Position numbers and translations under genes: made by a program
Notes under the pieces: generated by a model
What the model was told of the DNA's origin: nothing
Database searches by the model: none
What the model saw: the letters and a program-made list of their open reading frames with translations, nothing else
Source of the DNA: Rathayibacter sp. Leaf185
Lineage (GTDB): Bacteria > Actinomycetota > Actinomycetes > Actinomycetales > Microbacteriaceae
Assembly (NCBI RefSeq): GCF_001423885.1
Contig: NZ_LMPP01000009.1
Coordinates: forward strand, 22-64,021
DNA length: 64,000 bases
Reading direction: 5' to 3'
Part shown: in pieces, positions 18,696 through 27,727 of the stretch
How positions within the stretch are numbered: the stretch's first letter is position 1
Layout: each line of letters starts with the position of its first letter

Positions 18696-19630
18696 CGGAC
18701 ATCTCTGGACTCGATATCCGAAGCGCGGTCCTCCTGCTCCACGGCTGGATCTCGGCTGTCTCGGAGAAGCACGGATATCGCGCTCTCTTCATCAAAGGAC
18801 CAGGTCTGCGCTTCCTCGGACTCCGAGAAGATCACGTCTCAGCAGACGTCGACGTCCTCGTCGACCCGGCCTCCTTCGAGGAGTTCTGCTCGCGGCTCGA
18901 GGCGAGCGGGTGGAGCCAGCGGAGGATCACGTTCGCCGGAGCCCGCTACACCGAGCACTCCCGCACGTTCATCCACCCGAGCTGGCCGTGCGACATCGAT
19001 GCGCACCGGTTCTTCCCCGGCTTCCTCGCCTCGGAGCACGTCGTCTTCGACGAGCTGTGGGAGCGCCGCATCCCGATGGAGATCGCCGACCGGGTCTGCA
19101 CCATCCCGGATCGCGCCGGGAGCATGCTCATCCTCGGGCTGCACGCTCTCCGCAGCCGTGCAGACAACCCCAGGCATGCTCGAGAGCTCAGCTACATGAT
19201 CGAGCACACCGCCCTCGATGCCGATCAGCGGATCGACCTCGCTGACCTGGCCCGGCGCACCGGTGCCGAATCCACCCTCGCCGAGGTCCTCCTCGCCGTC
19301 GGCGCCACGCCCTCGGCACAGGCGCCGACTAAGGACGACCCCGCGACAGCTGCGGCACTGAGGGCGTGGAACCACCGGGTCGCCTCTGGAGCGAGCACCG
19401 GCTACATGTGGACCAGCATCATCCGCCGGCAGCGGGGCTGGCAGCGCCTCGTCACCATCGGTCACGCACTGTGGCCTGAGCGCGCCGACCTCTTGAGGAT
19501 GCGGCCCGGCACACCCGACACCGTCGCAGGGCGGTCGATTGCGCGGATCCGGCGCCTTGCCGCCGGAGCTCCGGCGGTGCGGCAGGCTGTCGCAACGCTT
19601 CTCGCCGAGACTCGTCGGTCGCGGCGCTGA
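18692..19630 (+). CDS. Nucleotidyltransferase-family protein (NTP_transf_5-like)
   Basis: 312 aa, ATG overlapping the PqqD-like stop by 4 bp. The segment FIKGPGLRFLGLREDHVSADVDVLVD matches the uncharacterised nucleotidyltransferase family PF14907 (LKG then R-x-DIDLLV), and DIDAHRFFPG supplies a further acidic position. The family belongs to the polymerase-beta-type nucleotidyltransferase fold, but its biochemical reaction is not established. It stops 4 bp before the convergent prmC stop. Together with the PqqD-like protein it forms a two-gene unit divergent from the exopolysaccharide operon. Confidence 0.75.
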   Translation: MTDISGLDIRSAVLLLHGWISAVSEKHGYRALFIKGPGLRFLGLREDHVSADVDVLVDPASFEEFCSRLEASGWSQRRITFAGARYTEHSRTFIHPSWPCDIDAHRFFPGFLASEHVVFDELWERRIPMEIADRVCTIPDRAGSMLILGLHALRSRADNPRHARELSYMIEHTALDADQRIDLADLARRTGAESTLAEVLLAVGATPSAQAPTKDDPATAAALRAWNHRVASGASTGYMWTSIIRRQRGWQRLVTIGHALWPERADLLRMRPGTPDTVAGRSIARIRRLAAGAPAVRQAVATLLAETRRSRR

Positions 19631-19634
19631 ACCC

Positions 19635-20510
19635 TCAGCGCACCGCCACCGTCGACCGATCCCGCCCGGTCAGATCGCGCTGCGTCGTCGCCCCACGCCA
19701 CCCGTCGCCCGAGAGCAGCGCCCGGATCTCCGCCCCCTGCAGCTCGCCGTGCTCGATCACGAGCACTCCCCCGGCCCGCAGGAGCCGGCGCGCCGTCGCC
19801 GAGAGCGATCGCACGACCTCGAGGCCGTCCTCGCCTCCGTAGAGCGCCGACGGCGGATCGTACAGCCGCACCTCCGGATCGCGCGGTACAGCAGCCGAGG
19901 GGATGTACGGCGGGTTGGACACCACGACCGAGACCGTCCCGTCGAATTCCGGCAGCGCCCGGGCGATGTCGTCGAAGACTATCCGTGCGTTCTCGAGCCC
20001 GAGCCGATCGCGGTTCCCGCGGGCCCAGATGAACGCCTCGACGGCGTTCTCGACGCCGATGACGCGGGCGTGCGGCACCTCGTGCGCGAGCGACAGAGCG
20101 ATGGCTCCACTGCCGGTGCCGAGGTCGACCGCGAGCGGGGACGGATCCACGACGGCTCGGAGCGCGTCGATCGCGATCTGCGCGACCCCTTCGGTCTCGG
20201 GCCGCGGCACGAACACTCCAGGCCCGACCGCCAGCTCGAGTGAGCGGAACGGCGCGACGCCGGTGATGTGCTGGAGCGGCTCCCGGGCCGCCCGGCGCTC
20301 GATGAAGCGGTCGTAGGAGGCGGCGGCCTGCTCGTCGACGACGAGTCCCGTGATCAGGCGCGCCTGCAGCTCGCCCCGCCCGAGCCCGAGCACGTGGCCC
20401 AGCAGCAGCTCGGCATCGACGTCGGAGGTCGGCACGAAGGCTGCGGAGAGCCGCCCGGTGGCGTCGGCGAGCAGGGTCCGGCCGTCGACGGCGGTGGTCA
20501 CGGCGATCAC
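19635..20510 (-). CDS. prmC: Peptide chain release factor N5-glutamine methyltransferase PrmC
   Basis: 291 aa. Methylates the glutamine of the GGQ motif in release factors using S-adenosylmethionine. [16 protein letters not shown] and FVPRPETE mark the N-terminal RF-binding part; [15 protein letters not shown] is SAM motif I and VSNPPYIP the catalytic NPPY. The GTG at 20510 overlaps the prfA stop by 4 bp; a GTG three codons later is also possible. Its substrate gene prfA lies directly upstream, the usual pairing. In mycobacteria a Sua5-family gene follows; here the polysaccharide region begins instead. Confidence 0.93.
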   Translation of the reverse strand: MIAVTTAVDGRTLLADATGRLSAAFVPTSDVDAELLLGHVLGLGRGELQARLITGLVVDEQAAASYDRFIERRAAREPLQHITGVAPFRSLELAVGPGVFVPRPETEGVAQIAIDALRAVVDPSPLAVDLGTGSGAIALSLAHEVPHARVIGVENAVEAFIWARGNRDRLGLENARIVFDDIARALPEFDGTVSVVVSNPPYIPSAAVPRDPEVRLYDPPSALYGGEDGLEVVRSLSATARRLLRAGGVLVIEHGELQGAEIRALLSGDGWRGATTQRDLTGRDRSTVAVR

Positions 20511-21589
20511 GCCTCGTCGCTGCCGATGTCGGCGAGGCGCGCCTCTTCGTCGAACTGGATCGCGCTCTCGACGACGGGGTCGAGGGCGCCGTTCATGACG
20601 CCGTCGAGGTTGTACGCCTTGTAGCCCGTGCGGTGATCGGCGATCCGGTTCTCGGGGAAGTTGTAGGTGCGGATGCGCTCGGAGCGGTCCATGGTGCGGA
20701 TCTGAGTCTTGCGGGCGTCGGACGCGGCCGCAGCGATCTCCTCCTGCTGGCGCGCGAGGATGCGGGCGCGCAGCACGCGCATCCCGGCCTCGCGGTTCTG
20801 CAGCTGGCTCTTCTCGTTCTGCATCGACACGACGATCCCGGTCGGGAGGTGGGTGATGCGCACCGCGGAGTCGGTCGTGTTGACCGACTGGCCGCCGGGG
20901 CCGGAGGAGCGGTAGACGTCGATCTTGAGATCGTTCTGGTTGATCGCGACCTCTTCGGGCGCGTCGACCTCGGGGAACACGAGGACTCCGGTGGTCGACG
21001 TGTGGATGCGGCCCTGCGACTCCGTCACGGGAACCCGCTGCACGCGGTGCACGCCGCCCTCGTACTTGAGGTGCGCCCAGACACCCTGCGACGGGTCGGT
21101 CGCATTGCTCTTGATGGCCACCTGCACGTTCTTGTAGCCGCCGAGGTCGGACTCGTCGCGGTCGAGGATCTCGGTCTTCCAGCCCTTCGCCTCGGCGTAG
21201 TGCAGATACATGCGGAGGAGGTCGGCGGCGAAGAGCGCGCTCTCGGCTCCGCCCTCTCCCCCCTTGATCTCCATGATCACGTCGCGGCCGTCGTCGGGGT
21301 CGCGCGGGATGAGGAGGCGGCGCAGCTTCTCCTGCGCGACGCGCAGCGACTCCTCGAGCGCCGGCACCTCCTCGGCGAAGGCGTCGTCCTCCCGGGCGAG
21401 CTCGCGGGCGGCGTCGAGGTCCTCCCCCGCCTCGATCCACGCCGCGTGCGCGGCCTTGATCTGGCTCAGCTCGGCGTAGCGGCGGTTGACCTTCCTCGAG
21501 CGCGCGGGGTCCGCGTGCAGCGCGGGGTCGGACAGCTGCGTCTGGAGATCCTCGTACTCGGCGAAGAGGACGCTGACGGATTCGAACAT
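20507..21589 (-). CDS. prfA: Peptide chain release factor 1
   Basis: 360 aa, standard RF1 length. Terminates translation at UAA and UAG. The GGQ motif ([10 protein letters not shown], residues 232-234) contacts the peptidyl transferase centre, and the PVT tripeptide (residues 187-189, in [15 protein letters not shown]) is the RF1-type stop-codon anticodon. ATG start at 21589. Followed by prmC with a 4-bp overlap and preceded by a strong rho terminator, so prfA-prmC are probably transcribed from their own promoter within 21590-21646. Confidence 0.96.
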   Translation of the reverse strand: MFESVSVLFAEYEDLQTQLSDPALHADPARSRKVNRRYAELSQIKAAHAAWIEAGEDLDAARELAREDDAFAEEVPALEESLRVAQEKLRRLLIPRDPDDGRDVIMEIKGGEGGAESALFAADLLRMYLHYAEAKGWKTEILDRDESDLGGYKNVQVAIKSNATDPSQGVWAHLKYEGGVHRVQRVPVTESQGRIHTSTTGVLVFPEVDAPEEVAINQNDLKIDVYRSSGPGGQSVNTTDSAVRITHLPTGIVVSMQNEKSQLQNREAGMRVLRARILARQQEEIAAAASDARKTQIRTMDRSERIRTYNFPENRIADHRTGYKAYNLDGVMNGALDPVVESAIQFDEEARLADIGSDEA

Positions 21590-21646
21590 GAAGAGTCCTG
21601 GTTTCAGGTCGTGGGGTGTTCAGGGGGTGCGCCGGGGAACGCAAAA

Positions 21647-21685
21647 CGTCCGCGACCGCCCCTGGTGAAGGGGCGGTCGCGGACG
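21647..21685 (-). terminator. Intrinsic terminator of rho
   Basis: A perfect 16-bp inverted repeat (21647-21662 and 21670-21685) with a 7-nt loop, beginning 8 bp after the rho stop codon. Read on the minus strand the second arm is followed by TTTTGCG, so it has both the stem and the short U-tract of an intrinsic terminator. It is the strongest terminator in the window. Confidence 0.85.
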
Positions 21686-21693
21686 TCGGGGCG

Positions 21694-24099
21694 CTAGTGG
21701 TGGCCGTTGCTGTGGTTCGCGGTCGTCGGGCCGACGGCCGACTTCGAGACCTGCATCAGGAACTCGACGTTGGAGGTCGTCTCCTTCAGACGCGACAGGA
21801 TGATCTCGAGCGCCTGCTGCTGGTCGAGTCCGGCGAGGGCGCGGCGCAGCTTCCAGGTGATCTTGACCTCGTCGGGGCTGAGCAGCATCTCCTCGCGACG
21901 GGTGCCGGATGCGTTGACGTCGACCGCGGGGAAGATGCGCTTGTCGGCGAGGTGACGCGAGAGGCGCAGCTCCATGTTGCCGGTGCCCTTGAACTCCTCG
22001 AAGATCACCTCGTCCATCTTCGAACCGGTCTCGATGAGCGCGGTGGCGAGGATGGTGAGCGAGCCGCCGTTCTCGATGTTGCGCGCGGCGCCGAAGAACT
22101 TCTTCGGCGGGTACAGCGCGGAGGCGTCCACGCCGCCCGAGAGCACACGACCCGAGGCCGGCGCGGTCACGTTGTACGCGCGGCCGAGGCGGGTGATGGA
22201 GTCGAGCAGCACGACGACGTCGTGGCCCAGCTCGACCAGGCGCTTGGCCCGCTCGATGGCCAGCTCGGCGACGGTGGTGTGATCCTCCGCCGGGCGGTCG
22301 AACGTCGAGGCGACGACCTCGCCGCGCACGGTGCGCTGCATGTCGGTCACCTCTTCGGGACGCTCGTCGACCAGGACGACCATGAGGTGGACCTCGGGGT
22401 TGTTCTGCACGATCGCGTTGGCGATCTGCTGCAGCACGATCGTCTTGCCCGCCTTGGGCGGCGCGACGATGAGGCCGCGCTGGCCCTTGCCGATCGGGGC
22501 GACGAGGTCGATGATCCGCTGGGTCAGCTTGCCCGGCTCGGTCTCGAGGCGGAGGCGCTCGGTCGGGTACAGCGGCGTGAGCTTCTGGAACTCGACGCGC
22601 GCGGCGGCCTCCTCGACGGTCTGGCCGTTGATGGAGTCGACCCGCACGATCGCGTTGTACTTCTGGCGACCGCTGCCCTCTCCCTCGCGGGGCTGGCGGA
22701 TCGCGCCGACGACCGCGTCGCCCTTGCGCAGGTTGTACTTCTTGACCTGGCCGAGCGAGACGTAGACGTCGTTCACCCCGGGCAGGTAGCCGGTGGTGCG
22801 CACGAAGGCGTAGTTGTCGAGGACGTCGAGGATGCCGGCGACCGGGATGAGGACGTCGTCCTCGCTGATCTCGGGCTCGAAGTCGTCGCCCATGACGGTA
22901 CCGCCACGACGCTTCCGGTCGCGGTAGCGGCTGCGACGACCGTCCTCGCCATCGGCCTGCTGGCCGTTCTGGGGCTGCTGCCCGTTCTGCGGCTGGTTGC
23001 CGTTCTGCGGCTGGTTGCCGCCCTGGCCCTGGTCACCCGAGTTCTGGCCACCCGACGCGCGCTGCGCCTGGTTGCCGTTCTGTCCGGCGCTGTTCTGGCC
23101 GTTCGCGTTCTGCGGCTGACCGTTCTGGCCCTGCTGGCCGCCGTCGGCCCCCTGGCGATCGTCGCCCCGGTTGCGGTTGCGGTTGCGGCGGTTGCGGCCG
23201 CGGCTCGAGCCCTGCTGGTCGCCCGAGTTCTGCTGGTCGCCCTGCTGGTCGTTCGAGCCCTGCTCGTCGGCGGAGTCGCCGTCGGCGTCCTGCGTGTCGA
23301 CCGCGTCATCGGCGGTGGACTCGGCTGTCTCGTTCTGCTCGACGCTGCCGCCGCGGCTGCGACGGCGTCCGCGGCGCTCGCGGGGCCCGTCCTCGCGGGA
23401 GGAGCCGCCGGTCTCGGGGCCGTTGGGCAGCTCGATGTCGATGACGGTCTTCGGCGCCTGGTCGGCCTCGGCCGCGGGCTCGATGACGGGGAGGTCGGGG
23501 ATGAGCGACTCGACGCCGCTCCCGCCCTCGATGTTGAGGTGCTCGCCGGCGGCGACCGTGCCGCTGGAGGCGCGACGCGAGGCGCGGCGGCGCGGGGTGC
23601 GCTCGGCGGGCGCCTCGACCGGGGCCGGCTCGGCAGCGGCCGGCTCGACGACCTCGGGCGCGGTGACCTCGACGGCAGCCTGCTCGGCCGCCTCGGGGGC
23701 GGGCTCGGTCGCCGCGGGCGACTCGAACTCGAGCGGCGCCGCTTCGGCGGCGGGCGACGGCGCCTCGTCGACGACCGGGGCGGCCTGCTCGATCACATCG
23801 GCGGTGTCGGCCTCGACGGTCTCGACCGCGGGCTCGACGATCGCCTCGGGCGCCGGAGTCGTCTGCTCGACGACGTCGGCCGGCTCGGCCTCGACGCTCG
23901 CCGCATCGACGACGGCGGCCGCCTCGGCTGCCGCACCGTCGCGGAGCGCCGAGATCGCCTGGACGAGCTCGCCCTTGCGGAGCTTGGAAGCTCCGCCGAG
24001 GCCGAGGCTTGTCGCGAGCGCCTGCAGTTCTGCGACGCGGAGTGCCGAGAGATCGGCGCTGGTGTCCACGGCCGAGCCGTGGGTGTTGACATCTGTCAC
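21694..24099 (-). CDS. rho: Transcription termination factor Rho with long N-terminal extension
   Basis: 801 aa against about 420 in E. coli. GTG start. Residues 15-55 are a SAP-like Rho_N domain (LSALRVAELQALATSLG). About 55-240 is Ala/Glu/Pro-rich, 160-250 contains Arg-rich patches, and 280-382 is rich in Asn, Gln and Gly. The RNA-binding cold-shock domain starts near 405 (VAGILDVLDNYAFVR). The RecA-like motor follows, with Walker A APPKAGKT and the VVVLLDSITRLGRAYN Walker B region. It forms a hexameric RNA helicase that ends transcription. Long disordered inserts are known in actinobacterial Rho, but the N/Q-rich run is striking. It lies 238 bp downstream of thrB, with a hairpin terminator behind it. 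Confidence 0.97.
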   Translation of the reverse strand: MTDVNTHGSAVDTSADLSALRVAELQALATSLGLGGASKLRKGELVQAISALRDGAAAEAAAVVDAASVEAEPADVVEQTTPAPEAIVEPAVETVEADTADVIEQAAPVVDEAPSPAAEAAPLEFESPAATEPAPEAAEQAAVEVTAPEVVEPAAAEPAPVEAPAERTPRRRASRRASSGTVAAGEHLNIEGGSGVESLIPDLPVIEPAAEADQAPKTVIDIELPNGPETGGSSREDGPRERRGRRRSRGGSVEQNETAESTADDAVDTQDADGDSADEQGSNDQQGDQQNSGDQQGSSRGRNRRNRNRNRGDDRQGADGGQQGQNGQPQNANGQNSAGQNGNQAQRASGGQNSGDQGQGGNQPQNGNQPQNGQQPQNGQQADGEDGRRSRYRDRKRRGGTVMGDDFEPEISEDDVLIPVAGILDVLDNYAFVRTTGYLPGVNDVYVSLGQVKKYNLRKGDAVVGAIRQPREGEGSGRQKYNAIVRVDSINGQTVEEAAARVEFQKLTPLYPTERLRLETEPGKLTQRIIDLVAPIGKGQRGLIVAPPKAGKTIVLQQIANAIVQNNPEVHLMVVLVDERPEEVTDMQRTVRGEVVASTFDRPAEDHTTVAELAIERAKRLVELGHDVVVLLDSITRLGRAYNVTAPASGRVLSGGVDASALYPPKKFFGAARNIENGGSLTILATALIETGSKMDEVIFEEFKGTGNMELRLSRHLADKRIFPAVDVNASGTRREEMLLSPDEVKITWKLRRALAGLDQQQALEIILSRLKETTSNVEFLMQVSKSAVGPTTANHSNGHH
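22954..23262 (-). repeat. Low-complexity Asn/Gln/Gly-rich coding repeat inside rho
   Basis: Encodes Rho residues 280-382. It includes a tetra- to hexapeptide repeat of the type NQPQNG and QQPQNG, and DNA repeats based on GTTCTGCGGCTG at about 22965-23020. Basic NRNRNR-type residues interrupt it. It is composition-biased but in frame. Confidence 0.8.
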
Positions 24100-24337
24100 T
24101 GGAGAGGGTTCCTTCCCTCCGGGAGCGACTGCTCACCGGGAGAGCTCATCATCCGTGCGGTTCCATCGCGTGTTCTGATCCACGCGATGCTCTCGGCAGC
24201 CCATGCACCGGCTGCGACGAGGCAGCGGAGGAGGATGGACGACCGGACGCCGATCTGCAAGAGGAGCAGGACGGGCGCCCTTCACACGAAACGATGGCCG
24301 TGGTTATCGGGACGATCCCGGGGACAGATTCCGCTCG

Positions 24338-25306
24338 TTACGCGGTTCCCTGGGATGCGATGCCTACTGTAGCACCCTTGAAGTCGACGGCCAGCATGTG
24401 CGCGCGCCACGGCGTGGGCGCCTCCTTCTCGACCAGCTCGGCGGCGGCGAGCCGCTGAGCAGGGTCGCTGCACAGCACGAGCACGCTCGGGCCTGCTCCG
24501 GAGACGACGGCGGCGTAGCCGTGCGAGCGCAGCAGGAGGATGAGCGAGGCGGTCTGCGGCATCGCGGCCGCGCGGTAGTTCTGGTGGAGCTTGTCCTCGG
24601 TCGCCGCGAAGAGCAGCTCCGGGCTCTGGATCAGCGCTGCGATGAGCAGCGACGAGCGCGAGACGTTGAAGACGGCGTCCTCGTGCGGCACGCTCTGCGG
24701 CTGGAGCGAGCGCGCCAGCTTCGTCGACATCGTGTGCTCGGGCACGAACACCACCGGTGACACTCCGCGATGCACCATGAGGCGCTTCGACCGCGGGCGC
24801 AACGGGGTCTCGACTCCCCCGGACGCGTCCGGCTCGACCCACGCGATCGTCAGCCCGCCGAAGAGGGCGGGCGCGACGTTGTCGGGGTGACCCTCCATCT
24901 CGGTGGCGATCCGGAGGAGGTCGTCGGCGTCCAGGGAGACGACGCCGTCGAGGAGCCCCTTGGCCGCCATGATCCCCGAGACGATCGCGGCACCGGAGGA
25001 GCCCATCCCGCGGCCGTGAGGGATGATGTTGCGCGCGATCACCTCGATGCCGGGCATCTCCTGGTGCTGATCGGCGAAGGTGTACGCGATCGCCTGCACG
25101 ACGAGGTTGGTCTCGTCGGTCGGAACCTCCCCCTCGCCCACTCCGTGCACGGTCACCCGGGCACCGGAGGCGGCGACGGCCGTCACGTCGAGCTCGTCGT
25201 ACGACGAGAGCGCGAGGCCGAGCGTGTCGAACCCGGGGCCGAGATTCGCCGAGGTCGCGGGGACCTTGACGTGCACGGTGCGGCCGACGGGAACCGCCGA
25301 GGTCAT
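24338..25306 (-). CDS. thrB: Homoserine kinase ThrB
   Basis: 322 aa. Phosphorylates homoserine with ATP, the step before threonine synthase. GHMP-kinase motifs: VKVPATSANLGPGFDTLGLA at the N-terminus, IPHGRGMGSSGAAIVSG (phosphate-binding motif 2), and VVSGAGPSVLVL (motif 3). ATG at 25306 overlaps the thrC stop by 4 bp. The last gene of the hom-thrC-thrB cluster; 238 bp separate it from rho. Confidence 0.95.
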   Translation of the reverse strand: MTSAVPVGRTVHVKVPATSANLGPGFDTLGLALSSYDELDVTAVAASGARVTVHGVGEGEVPTDETNLVVQAIAYTFADQHQEMPGIEVIARNIIPHGRGMGSSGAAIVSGIMAAKGLLDGVVSLDADDLLRIATEMEGHPDNVAPALFGGLTIAWVEPDASGGVETPLRPRSKRLMVHRGVSPVVFVPEHTMSTKLARSLQPQSVPHEDAVFNVSRSSLLIAALIQSPELLFAATEDKLHQNYRAAAMPQTASLILLLRSHGYAAVVSGAGPSVLVLCSDPAQRLAAAELVEKEAPTPWRAHMLAVDFKGATVGIASQGTA

Positions 25307-26379
25307 GCGCCGGCCAGCCCCAGCACGCCCGCGATCGCGGTGGTGTCGACGGGGACGACGGTCGGCGTGATGTCGGCACCGTCGGCGGTGCGGAGGGCCC
25401 ACTGCGGGTCCTTGAGGCCGTGGCCGGTGACTGTGAGCACGACGGTGGCGTCCTTCGGGATCGCTCCCGCCTCCGCGCGCTCGAGCAGGCCGGCGACGCT
25501 GATCGCCGAGGCGGGCTCGACGAAGACGCCGACCTCGCCCGCGAGGATGCGGTACGCCTCGAGGATCTTGTCGTCGCTGATCGCGCCGAAGTAGCCGTCG
25601 CTGACGGTGCGCGCGTTCAGGGCGAGCTCCCACGAGGCGGGGTTGCCGATGCGGATCGCGCTGGCGATGGTCTCGGGGTGTCGGACGATCGCGCCGTGCA
25701 CGATCGGCGCGGAGCCCTCGGCCTGGAAGCCGAACATGCGCGGGAGGCGCGTGGTCGCTCCGCGCTCGAGCTCCTCCGAGTAGCCGCGGAAGTACGCGGT
25801 GTAGTTGCCCGCGTTGCCGACCGGGACGATGTGGAAGTCGGGGGCGTCGCCCAGGACCTCGACGACCTCGAACGCGGCGGTCTTCTGGCCGGCGATGCGG
25901 TCGGGGTTCACCGAGTTGACGAGGTGCACCGGGTAGTTCTTCGCGAGGTCGCGGGCGATGTCGAGGCAGTCGTCGAAGTTGCCCTGCACCTGCAGCAGCT
26001 GCGCGTTGTGGGCGATCGCCTGGCTGAGCTTGCCCAGAGCGATCTTGCCCTCGGGGACCAGCACGGCGGCGGTGATGCCGGCGTGGGTCGCGTAGGCCGC
26101 GGCGGACGCCGAGGTGTTGCCGGTCGAGGCGCAGATGACGGCCTTCGCGCCGTGCTCGACGGCCTTCGAGATCGCCATGGTCATGCCGCGGTCCTTGAAG
26201 GAGCCGGTGGGGTTCATGCCCTCGTATTTCACCCAGACCTTCGCGCCCGTGCGGGCCGACAGCGCCGGAGCCGGGATGAGCGGGGTGCCGCCCTCGCCGA
26301 GGGTGATGACCGGGGTCGCCTCGGTGACATCGAGGCGGTCCGCGTACTCGTGCAGGACTCCGCGCCACTGCTTGGCCAT
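25303..26379 (-). CDS. thrC: Threonine synthase ThrC
   Basis: 358 aa. A PLP enzyme converting O-phosphohomoserine to threonine. The ATG at 26379 (MAKQWRGVLHEY) is preferred: AAGGAG lies 6 bp upstream, and an in-frame TTG five codons earlier is less likely. VKYEGMNPTGSFKDRGMT contains the PLP-binding Lys; CASTGNTSASAAAYA is the phosphate/substrate loop, and VLTVTGHGLKDP lies near the C-terminus. It starts 1 bp after the hom stop, so translation is coupled. Confidence 0.95.
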   Translation of the reverse strand: MAKQWRGVLHEYADRLDVTEATPVITLGEGGTPLIPAPALSARTGAKVWVKYEGMNPTGSFKDRGMTMAISKAVEHGAKAVICASTGNTSASAAAYATHAGITAAVLVPEGKIALGKLSQAIAHNAQLLQVQGNFDDCLDIARDLAKNYPVHLVNSVNPDRIAGQKTAAFEVVEVLGDAPDFHIVPVGNAGNYTAYFRGYSEELERGATTRLPRMFGFQAEGSAPIVHGAIVRHPETIASAIRIGNPASWELALNARTVSDGYFGAISDDKILEAYRILAGEVGVFVEPASAISVAGLLERAEAGAIPKDATVVLTVTGHGLKDPQWALRTADGADITPTVVPVDTTAIAGVLGLAGA

Positions 26380-26380
26380 C

Positions 26381-27727
26381 TCAGGCTCCTTCAACTCGTA
26401 GAACAGACGTCACGGCGCCGACGAACCCGTGGGAATGGAGGGCGGTGACGGTGGCCGCCAGATCGGACTCTGCCGCCGCGTGCGTGCCGATGACCAGGGT
26501 AGCGGTCGGCTCGCGGCGCTCAGCACCGGGCGCGACCTCGTCGAGCGGGTCGGCGACGGGCGGTGTCTGCACGAGGGTCTCGACCGAGACGGCGTGGTCG
26601 GCGAAGACTCCGGCGATCTGCGCGAGGACACCCGGGCGGTCGAGGACCTCGAGGGTGACCTGGTAGCGCGTCGTCACGTGGCCGATCGGCAGGACGGGGA
26701 GGCCGGAGCTCGCGCTCGTGACGAGGCCCGGTCCGCCGACGACGTGCCGGCGCGCAGCCGAGACCACGTCGCCGAGGACGGCGGAGGCCGTCTCGACGCC
26801 GCCGGCGCCTGCTCCGTAGAACATCAGGCTGCCGGCCGCCTCGGCCTCGACGAAGACCGCGTTGTTCGCGCCGTGCACGGCCGCGAGCGGGTGCGAGCGG
26901 TGCACGAGAGCGGGGTAGACACGGGCCGAGACGCCCTCCTCCCCCGTCTTCGCGTCGACGAGCCGCTCGCAGATCGCGAGGAGCTTGACCACGTATCCGG
27001 ACGCGCGGGCCTGGTCGATCTGCTGCTTGGTGATCCCGGTGATGCCCTCGCGGTGCACGAGGGTGACCGGGACGTCGGTGTGGAAGGCGAGGCGCGCCAG
27101 GATCGCGGCCTTCTGCGCCGCGTCGTAGCCCTCGATGTCGGCGGTCGGGTCCGCCTCCGCGTAGCCGAGCTCGGTCGCGCGGGCGAGCGCCTCCTCGAGG
27201 GTCGAGTGCTCGGTGTCCATCCGATCGAGGATGTAGTTGGTCGTGCCGTTGACGATCCCCATGATGCGGTGCACCCGGTCGCCCGCGAGGCTGTCCCGCA
27301 GCGGGCGGATGATCGGGATCGCTCCGGCGACGGCCGCCTCGTAGTTGAGCTGCGCGCCGACCTGGTCGGCCGCCTCGAAGAGCTCGTTGCCGTGCGCGGC
27401 GAGCAGCGCCTTGTTGGCGGTGATCACGTCGGCGCCCGACGAGATCGCCTTCAGGATGTAGCTGCGCGCCGGCTCGAGGCCGCCGATCAGCTCGACGACG
27501 ATGTCGGCGCCGAGGATAAGAGCCTCGGCGTCGGTCGTCAGGTACTCGCGGGGGATGTCGGCGGTGCGCGGTGCGTCGATGTCCCGGACGGCCACCCCGG
27601 CGAGCTCCAGCGGCGCCCCCACGCGCTGGGCGAGCTCGTCGCCGTGGTCGAGCAGGAGGCGTGCGACCTGGGCACCGACGGACCCGGCGCCCAGCAGGGC
27701 GACGCGGAGGCTGCGGTACTCGATCAT
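26381..27727 (-). CDS. hom: Homoserine dehydrogenase
   Basis: 448 aa. Reduces aspartate semialdehyde to homoserine with NAD(P)H. The start at 27727 (MIEYRSLRVALLGAGSVGAQ) overlaps the lysA stop by 4 bp. The N-terminal Rossmann domain has LGAGSVG, then VVELIGG and VITANKALLA; the catalytic domain has GIVNGTTNYIL and EADPTADIEGYDAAQKAAI. A C-terminal ACT domain (from about residue 360, VTLEVLDRPGVLAQIAGVF) indicates feedback control, classically by threonine. Confidence 0.96.
   Translation of the reverse strand: MIEYRSLRVALLGAGSVGAQVARLLLDHGDELAQRVGAPLELAGVAVRDIDAPRTADIPREYLTTDAEALILGADIVVELIGGLEPARSYILKAISSGADVITANKALLAAHGNELFEAADQVGAQLNYEAAVAGAIPIIRPLRDSLAGDRVHRIMGIVNGTTNYILDRMDTEHSTLEEALARATELGYAEADPTADIEGYDAAQKAAILARLAFHTDVPVTLVHREGITGITKQQIDQARASGYVVKLLAICERLVDAKTGEEGVSARVYPALVHRSHPLAAVHGANNAVFVEAEAAGSLMFYGAGAGGVETASAVLGDVVSAARRHVVGGPGLVTSASSGLPVLPIGHVTTRYQVTLEVLDRPGVLAQIAGVFADHAVSVETLVQTPPVADPLDEVAPGAERREPTATLVIGTHAAAESDLAATVTALHSHGFVGAVTSVLRVEGA

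Noticed and set aside
21616-24372. A 918-codon plus-strand frame opposite rho
   Set aside because: The mirror of the repetitive, GC-rich rho coding sequence; a Val/Leu/Arg-rich shadow with no start signal.
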